Shown piece by piece: positions 12,001 to 23,928 of a stretch of DNA of 64,000 nt. The translations under genes and the position numbers were made by a program. Origin of the DNA: Arabidopsis thaliana (taxonomy: Eukaryota > Streptophyta > Magnoliopsida > Brassicales > Brassicaceae); assembly GCF_000001735.4 (NCBI RefSeq), contig NC_003070.9, positions 11,092,001 to 11,156,000 of the forward strand, written 5' to 3'. The number at the start of each line of letters is the position of its first letter. Within the stretch, counting starts at the first letter, position 1. Below the pieces are notes generated by a model that had not been told where the DNA came from, did no database searches, and saw nothing but the letters and a program-made list of their open reading frames with translations.

Positions 12001-12112
12001 ATTGGAGATGCTTACAGTCACATGGTGAGAAGTGAGAGAACTTGGAAGAAAAAGTTTATTTTGTAGAGTACAACTAAATAACTAAATAAAGTATTAATCA
12101 TTTAACAAATAT

Positions 12113-12186
12113 GGCCTATTAGCTCAGTTGGTTAGAGCGTCGTGCTAATAACGCGAAGGTCACAGGTTCGATCCCTGTATAGGCCA
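12113..12186 (+). tRNA. tRNA-Ile (anticodon AAU)
   Basis: A 74-nt tRNA. The acceptor stem pairs GGCCTAT with ATAGGCC and the discriminator base is A. The D arm is GCTC..GAGC, the anticodon stem TCGTG/CGCGA with loop CTAATAA (anticodon AAU), and the T arm ACAGG-TTCGATC-CCTGT. There is no intron. A T-rich run follows (12189-12199), as expected for RNA polymerase III termination. The internal A and B boxes are intact. Confidence 0.97.
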
Positions 12187-12374
12187 CTTTTTTATTTTTG
12201 GTAATCCACAACTTGAAAAACTCGATTTGTGATTTTTGGGGCTAATACAACATGTGATTTATATCTGTAATATCTGACTCGATTTGTGATTATATTATAT
12301 GGTCACTAACCACAATTATTTTCTTTAAACAAGATATAATCAAATGAATCATGCCTAACATTTTACATGATATA

Positions 12375-15361
12375 TTACACATAGAAAATCTGGCCAACAT
12401 TTAAAAGGCTCTCCTGAGGAACATTGAAGATGGCACTGTTTTCTCTACAAATCTTCCTAAGAAACGCATAAACATAATCAATGGCTATCCTCTTGTAGAA
12501 CCTTGCCTCTCTCCTGGCTCGAACCACTGTGTTCCCCATTATATGCACCACTCCTGCGTCTCTGCACCCGTTTATGAACTCCACTTCGTCCCCTCCTCCG
12601 CTCATTTGGCTCGACCCCGTCACTGTGTGACTTGTCCGTTTTGTTGTAGTGGGAGCTATAACCGACTCTATAGAATCAAATGTATCAAACGTCGACACGT
12701 TCCTAATCTCGTTCCCATTCCCGTTGACCCCATCTCTGGACTGTCGTTGTTGGCTTCCGCAGACGCTGTAATCTTCGGAATCTGAGCAGCCTTCCATCAT
12801 CGATTCGAGGCGGAGGAAAAGGAAGAGGCTTTCAAAGAGCCGTTTCTCAAAGTCGTCATCTTTCTTGTGCAAGTCTCTGTATCCGTACCTCGCAACGCAG
12901 CGGAACATGTGAAAGTTTTTGGGTCCGATTCTTTTTACAAGGAACCGTTCTTCCTGGGGAACGGTGTATACGGGAAGGTTCTTGACGCAGACAAAGATCA
13001 CGACAGAGTGAGTTGCCGGCAGGTTTGTGATGAAATGAGAGAAAATGTGAGGGACTCCACTAGCTAGCTCGGTGTAAACAAGGCCAATCCCAGGAACACG
13101 GACAAGACCAAGGCTAGGACCGAGTCCGAGAATCCAAGCCATGGAGACTTTACTATGCATTTCAAACTCATACCTCTTGAGGGTTCCATAATGCCAAACA
13201 TACATGATGACAAGAAACGCAGCCGCAATGACCAGCGGAACCCATCCACCTTGGTTAACCTTGAAGAGCACCGCCGAGAAGTAAGTGCATTCCACAACAA
13301 GGGATAGAAGAGTAAATAAGAGGACTAGAACCCAATGGCATCGCCAAACAAGTATCATGATCAGCATCATGAGAAGCGTTGTCACGAGCATGACAATCAC
13401 AACTGCAGTCCCATAAGCATTTCCTATCTGGTTCTGGTTCTTGAATCCAGCAGTGACAGCTATGCAAAGGATCATGAGGATCCAATTGATGTCTGGAACG
13501 TAAATCTGACCAAGGAATTTCCGGGAAGTATGCACGACTTTAACTCTCGGGAAACATCCATGAGCAAGAGCTTGCTTGATCAACGAGAATGTTGCGGATA
13601 TTGTAGCTTGGCTTGCAACTATTGCAGCAGCAGTTGCAATTATGAACATTGGCCAATATACTCTTTCTGCAACAACAAAAAACAAAAACAGAAACTCTTC
13701 TCTAACTTTGTCCAGAGACATCCATCGATAGTACGAAAATTGATAAGAGATATATATAACAAACTTGGAATGGATTGATAAAACGCGTCTTCGACATGAT
13801 GCGGGTACTTTCTAAGGTATGCAGCTTGTCCACTATAAGCCAAAAGGAGGCAAGGAAACACAATTACAGTAAAAGCGAATTGCACAGCTGAGACTGGAAA
13901 ATGAGAGAGATCCGCAAAGAGAGCTTCAATCCCTGAAATATGATGGACATAACAAGAAAATATGAATATCATAAAAGATGAAGAAAACGATAAACATTTG
14001 ATCAGTTTCTTTACCTGTGATACTAAGCATAATGCCTCCAAGCGAGGTCCAACGATCTTGGCCTCCTCTTTTAAAATATCGAAATATATAAACCGGGGAA
14101 AACGCTTTCAAAACGCTTGGGTCATGTTTCCATATATTGAACATACCGATACTTGCAATAAAGAGAAACCAGAGAAATACAATGGGCGCGAAAAGCCACC
14201 CGACTCTGTCTGTTCCATAATGTTGTACACTAAACAAGCTCACTAATATCACAACAGCCACAACAACAACAATACCTGTAACAACAATCAAAAAACCTAG
14301 ATTGATCAACTATCATCGCTAGCGTAAATGGGCACTGTAAAACGAATGATTTAACGTAATAATCAATACCGTTGTTTATATGAGGTAGGTTTACCCTGAG
14401 CCCACCCGCAGCAGATAGAACTGCAACAGATTAAACACGATGAAATACTATCCCGGTAGAAAAACAACAAAATGTATATATTTGGAAGGTCAATGAATAA
14501 TACATTACCCGAAATGGCGGGAGTAAGGATTCCATCGCCTATCACCATGCACGTACCAACAAGAACGAGAATAAGTAGCGCATTTTTCCTAGAGGTACCG
14601 TTCTCTAACCATCTCTTGGTTTTTGCAGCAAAAGAACGCTCATGAAATGTAGTACGACTATAAGTAGTAAGCTCTTCATCAGTACGGTGTTGGTTCGGAA
14701 TTGTGCTAACTTTTGCATGTCTACAGAGCAAAGAATAGAGAGCAAATGTACCACCTACTCACCAAACAAGAGACAATTCAACAAAAAAACAATACGCATA
14801 GCAAAAGCCCTGAAGCCGTGAAATGTAATACTACCTTGCCCATTATCGTTTGCTTTGCATACAACGAACACATATTTGAGGAGAGGGATGAGTGTGAGGG
14901 AATATATGATTAGCGATAAAGCTCCAATGATATCTTCAGGGTCTTTGATCCCTCGAGGAAATGTATTATAGAAAACATATAGAGGAGAAGTTCCCAAATC
15001 TCCATAAACAACACCAAGACTCTGAAATGAAAGCTGCAGAAGCAAAAACGCCGAGAATTTCTGCACCAAAACCGAAAACTACATTATATCCCCCAAACTA
15101 CAAAATCTTCCATATAAGTCTCTACAACAGTCTTATAGCAACAACACAACACTCAGTGTTTAGCATCACAGAGCAACTAAAACAGCCAAGATTTATCAAG
15201 AATTATAATTAAACCTTTTCTCTATACATGTTCCTGAGGCGACCAGCTTCTTCATCCATAGGTTGATCAAGTGACTGATCCAAATCCCACATACTACCTC
15301 TCTCATCACCTTCTTCATCAATCTCACCACCACCAATGGATGATTCTACTCTCCCCGCCAT
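12375..15361 (-). CDS. KUP10: Potassium transporter, KT/KUP/HAK family (KUP10)
   Basis: Seven coding exons: 15361-15215, 15060-14835, 14754-14509, 14420-14370, 14275-14015, 13932-13765 and 13666-12375. Together they give 796 aa with consistent phases and GT..AG junctions. After a hydrophilic, acidic N-terminus (about residues 1-49), the family signature [21 protein letters not shown] starts the membrane core. The core has roughly twelve helices, including [11 protein letters not shown], the [12 protein letters not shown] block and the IASQATISA-type [13 protein letters not shown] block. A long cytosolic tail follows residue ~520. The family moves K+ into cells or out of vacuoles, driven by H+ coupling. 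Specific transport by this member is not shown by sequence. The start at 15361 begins MAGRVESS and lies in good phase with exon 2. Confidence 0.95.
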
Positions 15362-16100
15362 TTCTTACTTTCTCAATCTTATCTTTGATTCTAAAACACA
15401 AAACCCTTTTGTTGCTATAAACCCAGAACCCTAAATCCCCTCTATAACTTCAAACCCAGATCTTCACCTAACCCAAAACCTGAATATAACCTCGAATTTG
15501 GAATCACCACGTTTCAATTCCAATTTGGTGGATTCGAAATTCTCAATTAACAGAGAACCTACAAATCCCTAAAGGAGAAATAAACATTGAAAATTCACAA
15601 AGTTTACACAAAAAGGCAAACATCTACTTATGTACTGCATCCCAATTTGAGTAAGAAATTAAAAAATCGATCCTTTAAACAAACGATTAAAGGTTTAAAC
15701 TTTTTTCCTGAATTTGCAAAATCAAAATTCGTCAAAGAAAAACAGAGAACCCCAAAAACCCCTATGGAGAAAGTGAAACAATTTGAAATTCTTGTATAAA
15801 GAAGAAAATGTTTTCAACGTTATGGAGCATTTACTTTGGTGGGGCTCGGTTCAATTCACAGACTCAAATTACACAAAACCCAAGCGAAGACGATCGAAGT
15901 TATCGGGAAAAAGCAGAATTGGGTTTTTTGAATTTCTTCGTTCTCTTTTAAAAACGAATTTATTCAGCTGGTGATTGATAGGAACTAAGAACTAACTGAA
16001 TTCCTGTTATTTTCTCAGAGAAAGTTCTCTGATTAACAGAGTAAACAAATCAGTTTTTTTGTTATGGTGAAAGAGAGAGAGAGGGAAGAAGAACTGGGGA
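15362..16100 (-). promoter_or_regulatory. KUP10 leader and promoter region
   Basis: Upstream of the KUP10 start codon. The first several hundred bases are rich in short adenine and CCC-containing stretches typical of Arabidopsis 5' leaders. A GAGAGAGAGAGGGAAG run is at about 16073-16088. I could not place a TATA box or leader intron with confidence. Confidence 0.35.
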
Positions 16101-19048
16101 GGGGATATATGATTACGACAACGACGAGGATTGAGAGATTTAATTAAAAATATAATTAGCGTTTTTAAAAATTATATAATTAAACTTTATGTCATTGTAT
16201 TGAAATTGTATTATACTAAAACTGTCTCTGTCTTTTGGGGACATTACCTAATTTATTTACGTATATTTAAATTTCTATACAAGGCTGTCAAAAAATAAAA
16301 ATACCAAAAAATTATTTACAAGTTTATATTCCTATAGATGAAATAGGGAAGAATAAAAAAAAGGAATAGTAACTGTATTTTTAATTTGTTAAAAATATTA
16401 CAGAAACACAATTGATTTGTGTTGTTATTTTTATTAACATATATAATGTGGAGTATAAATTATTAGAATAAATAAATAAATTGGACAAAAACTTCGCTGC
16501 CGGCTTTGCCGCTAGGACTTCAAGCCCAGGTAAATTCTCTTTGAAGAACAAAACTTCATTTTTCCAGCTTTGACCTTGTGAGATTTTTTAACTTCGTTTA
16601 AAAAAAAGCATAATTAAGGTCAAAGTACACTGTTCTATCTCTATCATGTGGTCTCGTACTTTACCATTTTGGGTAACCAAAATAAAATGGAAATTAGAGT
16701 TCATCAAAATTTAATTTATTTATTCCTTAATTATATTGTGTATCATCTTGTAATACGTATTTATATGTTCAAACTTCAAACATTAGACATTTGACTCAAA
16801 GAAAATGATGTTCAGAAATAGATAAATCGCAAACAAGATAATGCTTGTTTAACAATACATACACCCCAAGTATTTTTTTCTCTCTTTTTTTAGTGTTTTA
16901 AAAAGACACGTTATCTGATAAATCTTATCATCAAATGACATTCTTTAAATCGAGGATGTGCAGTTAACTTATTGGTGTAATCATGTACGAATTTTTTTTA
17001 AGTCTATAATAGTACGTAATGTTTATAGCTTCTTCTTAAATATTTGACTAAACTTGATCTCAGTTGAGGATCTTCGACTTCGAGTATGTGCTAAAGATAA
17101 ACAAATAATTGTGTTATCTTGCGCGTAATAACTAATAAGAACTGTGCTATATGTTTGGCCATGAAAATCAAAATATTTATATACTAAAACAAATCATTAA
17201 AAAAAAAATAAAAAAAAATCATAACGTGTCCTCATTTTATGTTGGTAACAGGTAAGATAACCAAATTAAAATTACGATACATTTATCAAAAAAAAAATGT
17301 TTCCAATTAAGTTATTTACTTTTCATGTATATGTGCATGTGTGAATTAAAAGATACGATTAAAACTGTTTTAAATTTCTTTATCTATGATTAGAACTTGA
17401 AATACATAAGAAACTTTAAAATCTATAGCCGTAATTATCATTTTGCGATGTTTCAAAGAAATGTCTAATAACACTCTCGATCGATCTTAGATAAATTATG
17501 ATAAACAAGCTAAGTTAATGTCCATTTGGTTACTAGCTACCACTAGGTTAGATAGCTAAAAGCTAGCATTCAAAATTATTTAAATGACATTTTCATAATA
17601 ACAAGACAGTCTTTTGAAAAAAAAAAAAAAAAAAGCCTTTTGCCTATGAATTTTAAGTTGATGCTTTGTATTTTTCGAATTTGTTTTTGTTAAATTGTAA
17701 ATATTTCATTGAAAATGAACAAAATTTAGGTTACAAACATAAAATTTGAAATCTATACATATGGATCTATGGCAAAGAAGAATAAAAACATAGATGCATA
17801 AAAGACGGTTAATTAAAAACTAAATTTTCGATCCATTTTCTCAATCTGGTATTGAAGCGAGAGAAGATTTTTTTTCGCTTCCCTTGCATGATGCAACAAA
17901 CTTTTCTTTTCGAATTAAAAGTTTCAAAGTGACCATGGACTGTGACAAAGTGTGTATCATAAAAAAAAATCTTGCCTACTCTGATGATCAACCTCGAAGT
18001 CTTTTAAAAAAAAAAGAAACTAGAATTGTATGGACTCATATGTTACTACGATATGTACATGCACGTGTTTGTAACCTAAAATTGACAGAATGAGACATAC
18101 AAGACAGCTGATACGGTAACCATAAGTGGTCCTTGCCCGGAAAAGAAAAACAAATATGAAAAAAAACAAAGCTGGTCCAATTTTTATCATTATTTATTAT
18201 TATATTTCGTTAATTGGCTAATTACAACAACATAGATAATAAATGATGTTTAATTACAACAACAAAAAATACACCTTTTGGTTCTGGAATATCATAATAT
18301 CATTATTTTCTCCCATTATTTTATATCATATCACTCAACTCTTTTATTAAACATAGACCAAAGTAACAGCTATTTATTCATGATTTTATCACCACATTAC
18401 TTTTGCAAATAAGAAAATAATATTTGGGTATCTAGAAGGTTAATCCAAGTTTCAAACTCCCATGACGTGTTGGTATTGTTACTGATACGGCACACGTGCA
18501 TCACGAGTTATGAAGCAAAGAGGCAAACGGCAAACAAATAAATAAGATATAGTTTTGAAACCAAACGACCAAAACCCCTATTTTCTTTTCGCGGGCACCA
18601 CTTTGAGGTCATATTTGAACTCCATACAAAAGGAGCTTGTGAACTAATTAAGTGCACATCTTTAATAAGTTTGTCTTTTATCAAAGTTTTAGGTCCTTGT
18701 TCAATAATTATTCGTTGTGTTTGGGGCCGCTCGCTGATAAACCTATGGTACGGTAAAAAAAAAGTTTCTATCTAGAACAGCTCTCCATCTCTTCAATTTT
18801 GCAAGAAGACTCCAAGTACTACTTTACTAGTATCAGCTATATCAGGGACATGCATTAGCTTTCTAGGCATTTTGGTGTAAAGGGATTTATTAAGAGTTAA
18901 GATTCGAGTTGAGACTAATTAAGTGTGCTATCATGCTTGTCCAAAAATAGTATTCATTATGAATAGACAACCCACATCAGTTTAAACTACATGCTATAGA
19001 TACATTATAGCTTATAATAGTGAAACTATGGATGACAACCCACATCAC
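16101..19048. other. Gene-poor intergenic region
   Basis: AT-rich sequence with long A and T runs and no supportable gene. The only short open frames are chance ones. A 14-base direct repeat (GACAACCCACATCA) occurs near 18965 and 19034. Confidence 0.5.
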
Positions 19049-19414
19049 CATGTACATGGGTGATTTATTTTGGGTATTAATAGCTCAAAAATCATATTTT
19101 AATTGATCAAACTATGAATTTGGGCCTGATTTGTATCAGTGAACTGATATCTTTGATACTCAGTATCAGGTGACGTGACAGCATACGGTTGGTCAGTATT
19201 TTCACTCAAATCAGAAGAAATTTTTTTTTTTAGTAATCTTATGTTTTACTATATTAATTTCTGATTTTGTAATTTTTTTTTGATACTTAACTGGTCTCAC
19301 CAATGCAAACATATTTAGTAGGAATATCATAAAAATTCTTAAATAATAAATAAATATTATAAATAATACTAAAAAAATACTTATGATACTATATGAGTAT
19401 CACCCATATACATG
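19049..19414. mobile_element. Candidate MITE
   Basis: A 16-bp inverted repeat bounds an AT-rich ~370-bp segment: CATGTACATGGGTGAT at 19049-19064 faces ATCACCCATATACATG at 19399-19414, with one mismatch. There is no coding content. The size, structure and AT-richness fit a miniature inverted-repeat element, but I found no clear target-site duplication. Confidence 0.5.
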
Positions 19415-19677
19415 CTCTAACAAAATCAATACAAAGAAAATCACTACTAGGAAGTAAGTTCGAGAACTGCTTGTTGAAGGTGCTCAGGAGATGATTGGTT
19501 AGAATAGTCAGAATTCACATTATTGGGAGTTACTATAAAGAACCTAACTGTGAAGAGAAAGGATGGAATCAAAACAAAGATAAATGGAATCACTGGTTTT
19601 TTTTTTTTTTTTTTAAACAATTTCAGAATGTTTCAATATCAGAATGTTCCTATGCAACGGAAATGTGAGAACCATTA

Positions 19678-20095
19678 ACAACGACCATCTACAACACAAG
19701 CTATTCCACGGACTGGCAAACCATCATTAACGTCGTCTCAAACAACTGGCACGATCGCATCGCAGGCTTTCTAGCTCGTTGTCTACTGCAGGTCTCAATT
19801 CATACTATTTGGCGAGAGTGCAATGAGCGTAAACATGGTGCATCCCTGAATCCATCAAGTCGGCTAGTCGGGTGGATTGATAAACATATTCGGAATCATT
19901 TATCGGCTATCAAACATAGTGGAGATCGAAGATTTGACACATGTTTTCAAATTTGGCTTCAAACTCGAGGGATATCATAAGTGGGAAACTCTTCGTAAAT
20001 TTATTGTGATTTAAATTTAAAAATTTAAATTCTCGGTAGCACTCGTTGTAACAACTTTGGCCATTTCTTTTTAAATTTAATTTAACAGAAAATTC

Positions 20096-20126
<31 letters not shown>

Positions 20127-20131
20127 TATCG
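19678..20131 (+). pseudogene. 3' fragment of a LINE-type reverse transcriptase gene
   Basis: An open frame ends at a TAA at 19978-19980 and reads WHDRIAGFLARCLLQVSIHTIWREC, then RLVGWIDKHIRNHLSAI and FQIWLQTRGIS. This is the C-terminal tail found after the zinc-binding region in plant LINE ORF2 proteins. About 120 bases of 3' untranslated sequence follow, then A-rich and (TA)n sequence (about 20097-20129) that looks like the element's tail. Everything upstream of the tail domain is missing. It belongs to a different insertion from the LINE at 4886-8479 and lies on the other strand. Confidence 0.7.
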
Positions 20132-22962
20132 AAATCCATGTCCTTAATGCCACTTATCACATTTTATGTCCCACAAAGACAAACTTGAGAAAACAATTTA
20201 AAACCATTTAATTTGTCATTCAATTGATTTGGTCGACTTAAATCGGATTAAATTTTAATTAATATGTATAGAACGCATTGCTGATTAACATAAAAACTTT
20301 GACGTATAATTTTTTAGGTTTGACCATTCGAACATGTTAACTAGTAATCTAATTTTCTGTTTTCGTTAACTAGTAATCTATTAATCGTGTACGTATCTAC
20401 ATAGCTTAAAGCCTAAAACTAATATGTTTTAAGTAGTTACTCTCTATCTAAATGCGTTAAGAACTCAGAAGTTTAGGCTTACTCTGAATAATAAAATGCA
20501 TAAAAATTAAAGAGAACATTTTTAAAAAAGTCGACATTTCAAAAAAAAAAATACAATTGAATAGACCAAAACCTAACATGAACTGTCACAGCATGATAAT
20601 GTGATAATATACGAATCCTATCAAATCTACTTTGGGTTAACATTAATTAATCCCAAAAAAAAATATACTTTGGGTTCTGTGTAGTTGTCATATGTTGTCT
20701 TATTACTAGATTTGGTTTTTACTTCAGGGTCGTTTTTGTTTCAAGTATAGTGTACTGTTTTTTTTTTTTTTTTGATAGGTATGGTGAACTGATTTGGGAC
20801 CATATAAACACACATTGTAAGCTATTTGCCTTCTAAGATTACAAAGATATTTTCTTGTGATCAGAAATTGGATCCTTGGAATATTCCCTAAGACCCTAAC
20901 AAGGATGCTTAAAAAGAGTGATTCAGCCAATTATCATTTGTCCCATATATGTTAGACAGATGTGACATTTAACAACAACTTAATCCTAAGCCGAAAGAAA
21001 CATGATTCACTAAAGAAGTACTATTTTAGATTTATGCAGAGCTTTATTGCTAAATAATTTCCATAACATATGGAAACTTTCTCAAGTCTCTAAGAAGTAC
21101 ATGAATTAATATTTGTTCCGTTATAGTAACATACAAATTTATTCATTTAACACCCTTGGTTTAACAGAATATCAACTCCATTGGCTTTTTATTAGTTTCA
21201 ATTTTTTTTAAAAACATATTTATATGATGAAATTTATACTATAATGATTTGTGTTAATACTAACCTTATTTCATCATCTGAATTTAAACCCGCATATACA
21301 TGTTACTCAAACAAATAGGTCTAGGAGCTGTCTAAATCCTCTCATTAGTCTTTTTATAGTAATAAGTTACTTTTAATTCCTCTAGTTGTATAAAATTACA
21401 TATAACCATAGTCAACCAATGAGACAGAGTGGAGAGAGATACGTTACAACTTACAAATAAATCAAGTCCATGAGGTGGGCTTGACAATATGCATTCAATT
21501 ATATCTCCACACGTTCATAAAGGATCTATAAGAAGTCTACATTATTTAACTGATTAATTAAGTCTATATTATTTCATAACATTTCTCAAGAATTTTCGTT
21601 CATATCACAAAATTTGGATCTATACTAACAAGCCTATAGTATTTTTCAATAAAAAATGTGTGCTTTATGTATCCGCTATATTTAATGCTAATGTAGTAAT
21701 GTTAAGTGTGTGTTTTTTTTGTCAAAGGCTTTGCTAATGTGTGAGTGAATTTGTATATTTCATACGATCGAATGCTAGTACAATGTTAGTTGAATCTAAC
21801 GTCCAAATATAGGGTATGTCACAAAATCGATCTTATCCTTGACTATATATTGAGCGTGAATGAGAATTTTCGACGCATAAAAATAAGTCAACAAACTTGA
21901 CAAAGAAATATAAGAAGTTGCTTGCAGTCCTTAAAAACGTTATTTTGTTCTTGATAAAAATTCGTAAAAGAAGATGTTCTTGTTGGGCCTAGAAACCAGA
22001 GTTTAATTGGGTACTTCAGAATTAAAAGGCCCAATCAAATCTCAGTTTATATTTGGTTACATAGAACTATAGAAGTAGAACTCAAAACGATGTACCACCA
22101 ATACTTGCTTGGGAGTTTAGGCTGACAAAACATTCCATGATTCACCGAAATTTTGTTATCTATGTGGCATGTATATGGTTCATTCATTTATATATTAACA
22201 AAAAAAAGGACAATTTTTGTTCCAAAACAAAACAATGCATGATCAGGGTAACAAAACAAAACATTGCATGATTCACATTGACTTATTATTCCAAATTTGT
22301 TTCATTGATCATGATTCACGATATTTAGCATTAGTTACTATTTGGGTTAGTGTTGTTGATACATCACCATCTAACTTTAAATTCACATAATACAAAATAA
22401 AAATTGATAAAATCAGATTAAAAATGAATGAAGATGTATTTTTGTTTTCTTCTTCTTCTTTGAATTAAGTTTTAAATTTGGTTTCCATTCGGTTTAGTGT
22501 AAGTTGTGTAACCAAACCTCCCACTCACGAACAAAAATTCAGATTTATAAACATTACAAAAGTATCCACAATAATTGCTCCTACGACCTTAACTTAGTGT
22601 AGGTTAATTCCAAGGTCAAATCCTACAGCTAATTACATATCTAAACAAGCCACTTCCTTCATTTATTATCAATTTAAGCATCTAAAACCCAACATTTTTA
22701 ACGGATAATAATTATCATCAACATGAGAAGAATAAAACACATCTTTCAACAAGAATAAATTAGTAAACTCAAATCATGTAATAATAATCAAATGAAAACA
22801 ACAACAAAGAGTGTTGAGTCTAATACATACACATTACATTAAAACTATTGTTCAGATTCCAAATTTCTTCTTCTTCTCCAATATTACAAACTACAAAGAG
22901 AGAGAGAGAATGGTAATAAGAGAAGAAAAACAGTACAAGAGAATCATCATCTTGACAAATCT
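20132..22962. other. Gene-poor intergenic region
   Basis: AT-rich sequence without a supportable gene. The last ~120 bases before 22963 include a GA run (gagagagagaga, about 22899-22910) and probably hold the 3' untranslated region of the minus-strand gene that follows. Confidence 0.5.
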
Positions 22963-23928
22963 TCAAATATCTAAATCCTCCAACTGAATGTTGCTCTTAA
23001 GAGGCACATAATCTCCAAGATACCCACCAAGTTGATCATACAAAGCGGTCTTATCAATAGTCTGATGATGATAACTCTTACAAACATAGTAAAACACACT
23101 CTGAACCAACAAACCCACAAGATTAACCATCACAAGAACACCAACTAACAATCCACCAACCAAAGTCCTAGTAAAAGTTCCATACTTCCCACCACCATGA
23201 ACCACAACAGCACCAAAAACAACTCCAATCAATCCACAGAGGAAAAGATAAACAAAGATTAACCCCATAGCCATCTTAGTCTTCCCTTTAAGCAACTCAT
23301 AAGCTTTTCTCATAGCGGCGATTCCGTAAACCGGTTCAAGAACAGAGATTACACTACCTAAATGCCATAAAGCAGTGAAATAAACATGAACACCAAAGTA
23401 TAGAACAGAGATTATAACCCCGGCTACAATAGCTAAACCTAAACTATTCAAATCAAGAGCTACGAGAAGCATCACGAGGAAGACAAAGAAGACTGCGTTA
23501 TAAGCAAACATCAACAGAGCAACCCAAAGGAAAGTTATAAAGAGTCGTTTAAAGACTTTGGGAATCGCAGAGAGAGTTGACGAGAAAGAAACAGGCTTTC
23601 CGGTGTAAAGAGAAGCGACGGTGAAGACAACAGCAGCGGTTGAGAGAAGAGAGAAGGCAAAGAGGAAGATCAAGTAACTGAACTGGAAGATTAGAAGAAC
23701 AGTCCAATCATGACGTGAACGATCTGAGTTTGGTGGGTCGGATTTGTCGAGTTTGGCTAAGATTGGTTGAGTGAAGAGTGAGTGAGCGAGGATAGCGAAG
23801 GAGAGAGGGAAGATGAAGGAGAGGGTTATGAGGTAGAAGGTTCTTGGAGATCGTTTCTTGATTGAGATTGATTCTTGAAGTAGTTGAGGTATTGTCAAGA
23901 ATTGAAGCTCTTCTGGTTGGAGATCCAT
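22963..23928 (-). CDS. Six-helix membrane protein of unknown function
   Basis: An intronless 321-aa gene starting at MDLQPEELQFLTIPQLLQES. About six hydrophobic segments are visible, near residues 30-52, 75-107, 130-158, 163-187, 218-245 and 257-284. The tail is short and acidic (SNIQLEDLDI). A charged linker (KLDKSDPPNSDRSRHD) separates the first two segments. The sequence matches my memory of a plant family annotated, on weak grounds, as 'polyadenylate-binding protein 1-B-binding protein' (At1g31130). That name says nothing reliable about function. No enzyme or transporter motif is seen. An integral membrane role, perhaps in the secretory pathway, is inference. The gene stands alone between long intergenic regions. 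Confidence 0.92.
   Translation of the reverse strand: MDLQPEELQFLTIPQLLQESISIKKRSPRTFYLITLSFIFPLSFAILAHSLFTQPILAKLDKSDPPNSDRSRHDWTVLLIFQFSYLIFLFAFSLLSTAAVVFTVASLYTGKPVSFSSTLSAIPKVFKRLFITFLWVALLMFAYNAVFFVFLVMLLVALDLNSLGLAIVAGVIISVLYFGVHVYFTALWHLGSVISVLEPVYGIAAMRKAYELLKGKTKMAMGLIFVYLFLCGLIGVVFGAVVVHGGGKYGTFTRTLVGGLLVGVLVMVNLVGLLVQSVFYYVCKSYHHQTIDKTALYDQLGGYLGDYVPLKSNIQLEDLDI

Larger units (their letters stand above)
10331..12012. mobile_element. Non-autonomous TIR element carrying a host gene fragment
   Basis: The ends form an inverted repeat: AGCATCTCCAATGG at 10332-10345 and its reverse complement at 11999-12012. The interior (about 1.65 kb) has no transposase but contains a recognisable lactate dehydrogenase fragment and a strong palindrome near the right end. 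The left subterminal region (GGAGTTCTC..GTTCTCTTGA..AAATGGATTAAAAGAGAG) recurs in decayed form at 47771-47906, which supports a dispersed family. I could not identify a clean target-site duplication, so the superfamily (Harbinger-, Mutator- or other type) is open. Confidence 0.65.

Noticed and set aside
13335-13778. 147-codon plus-strand frame
   Set aside because: Antisense shadow of KUP10.
20104-20129. (TA)n run as an independent microsatellite feature
   Set aside because: It sits at the end of the LINE fragment and is better explained as part of its tail.
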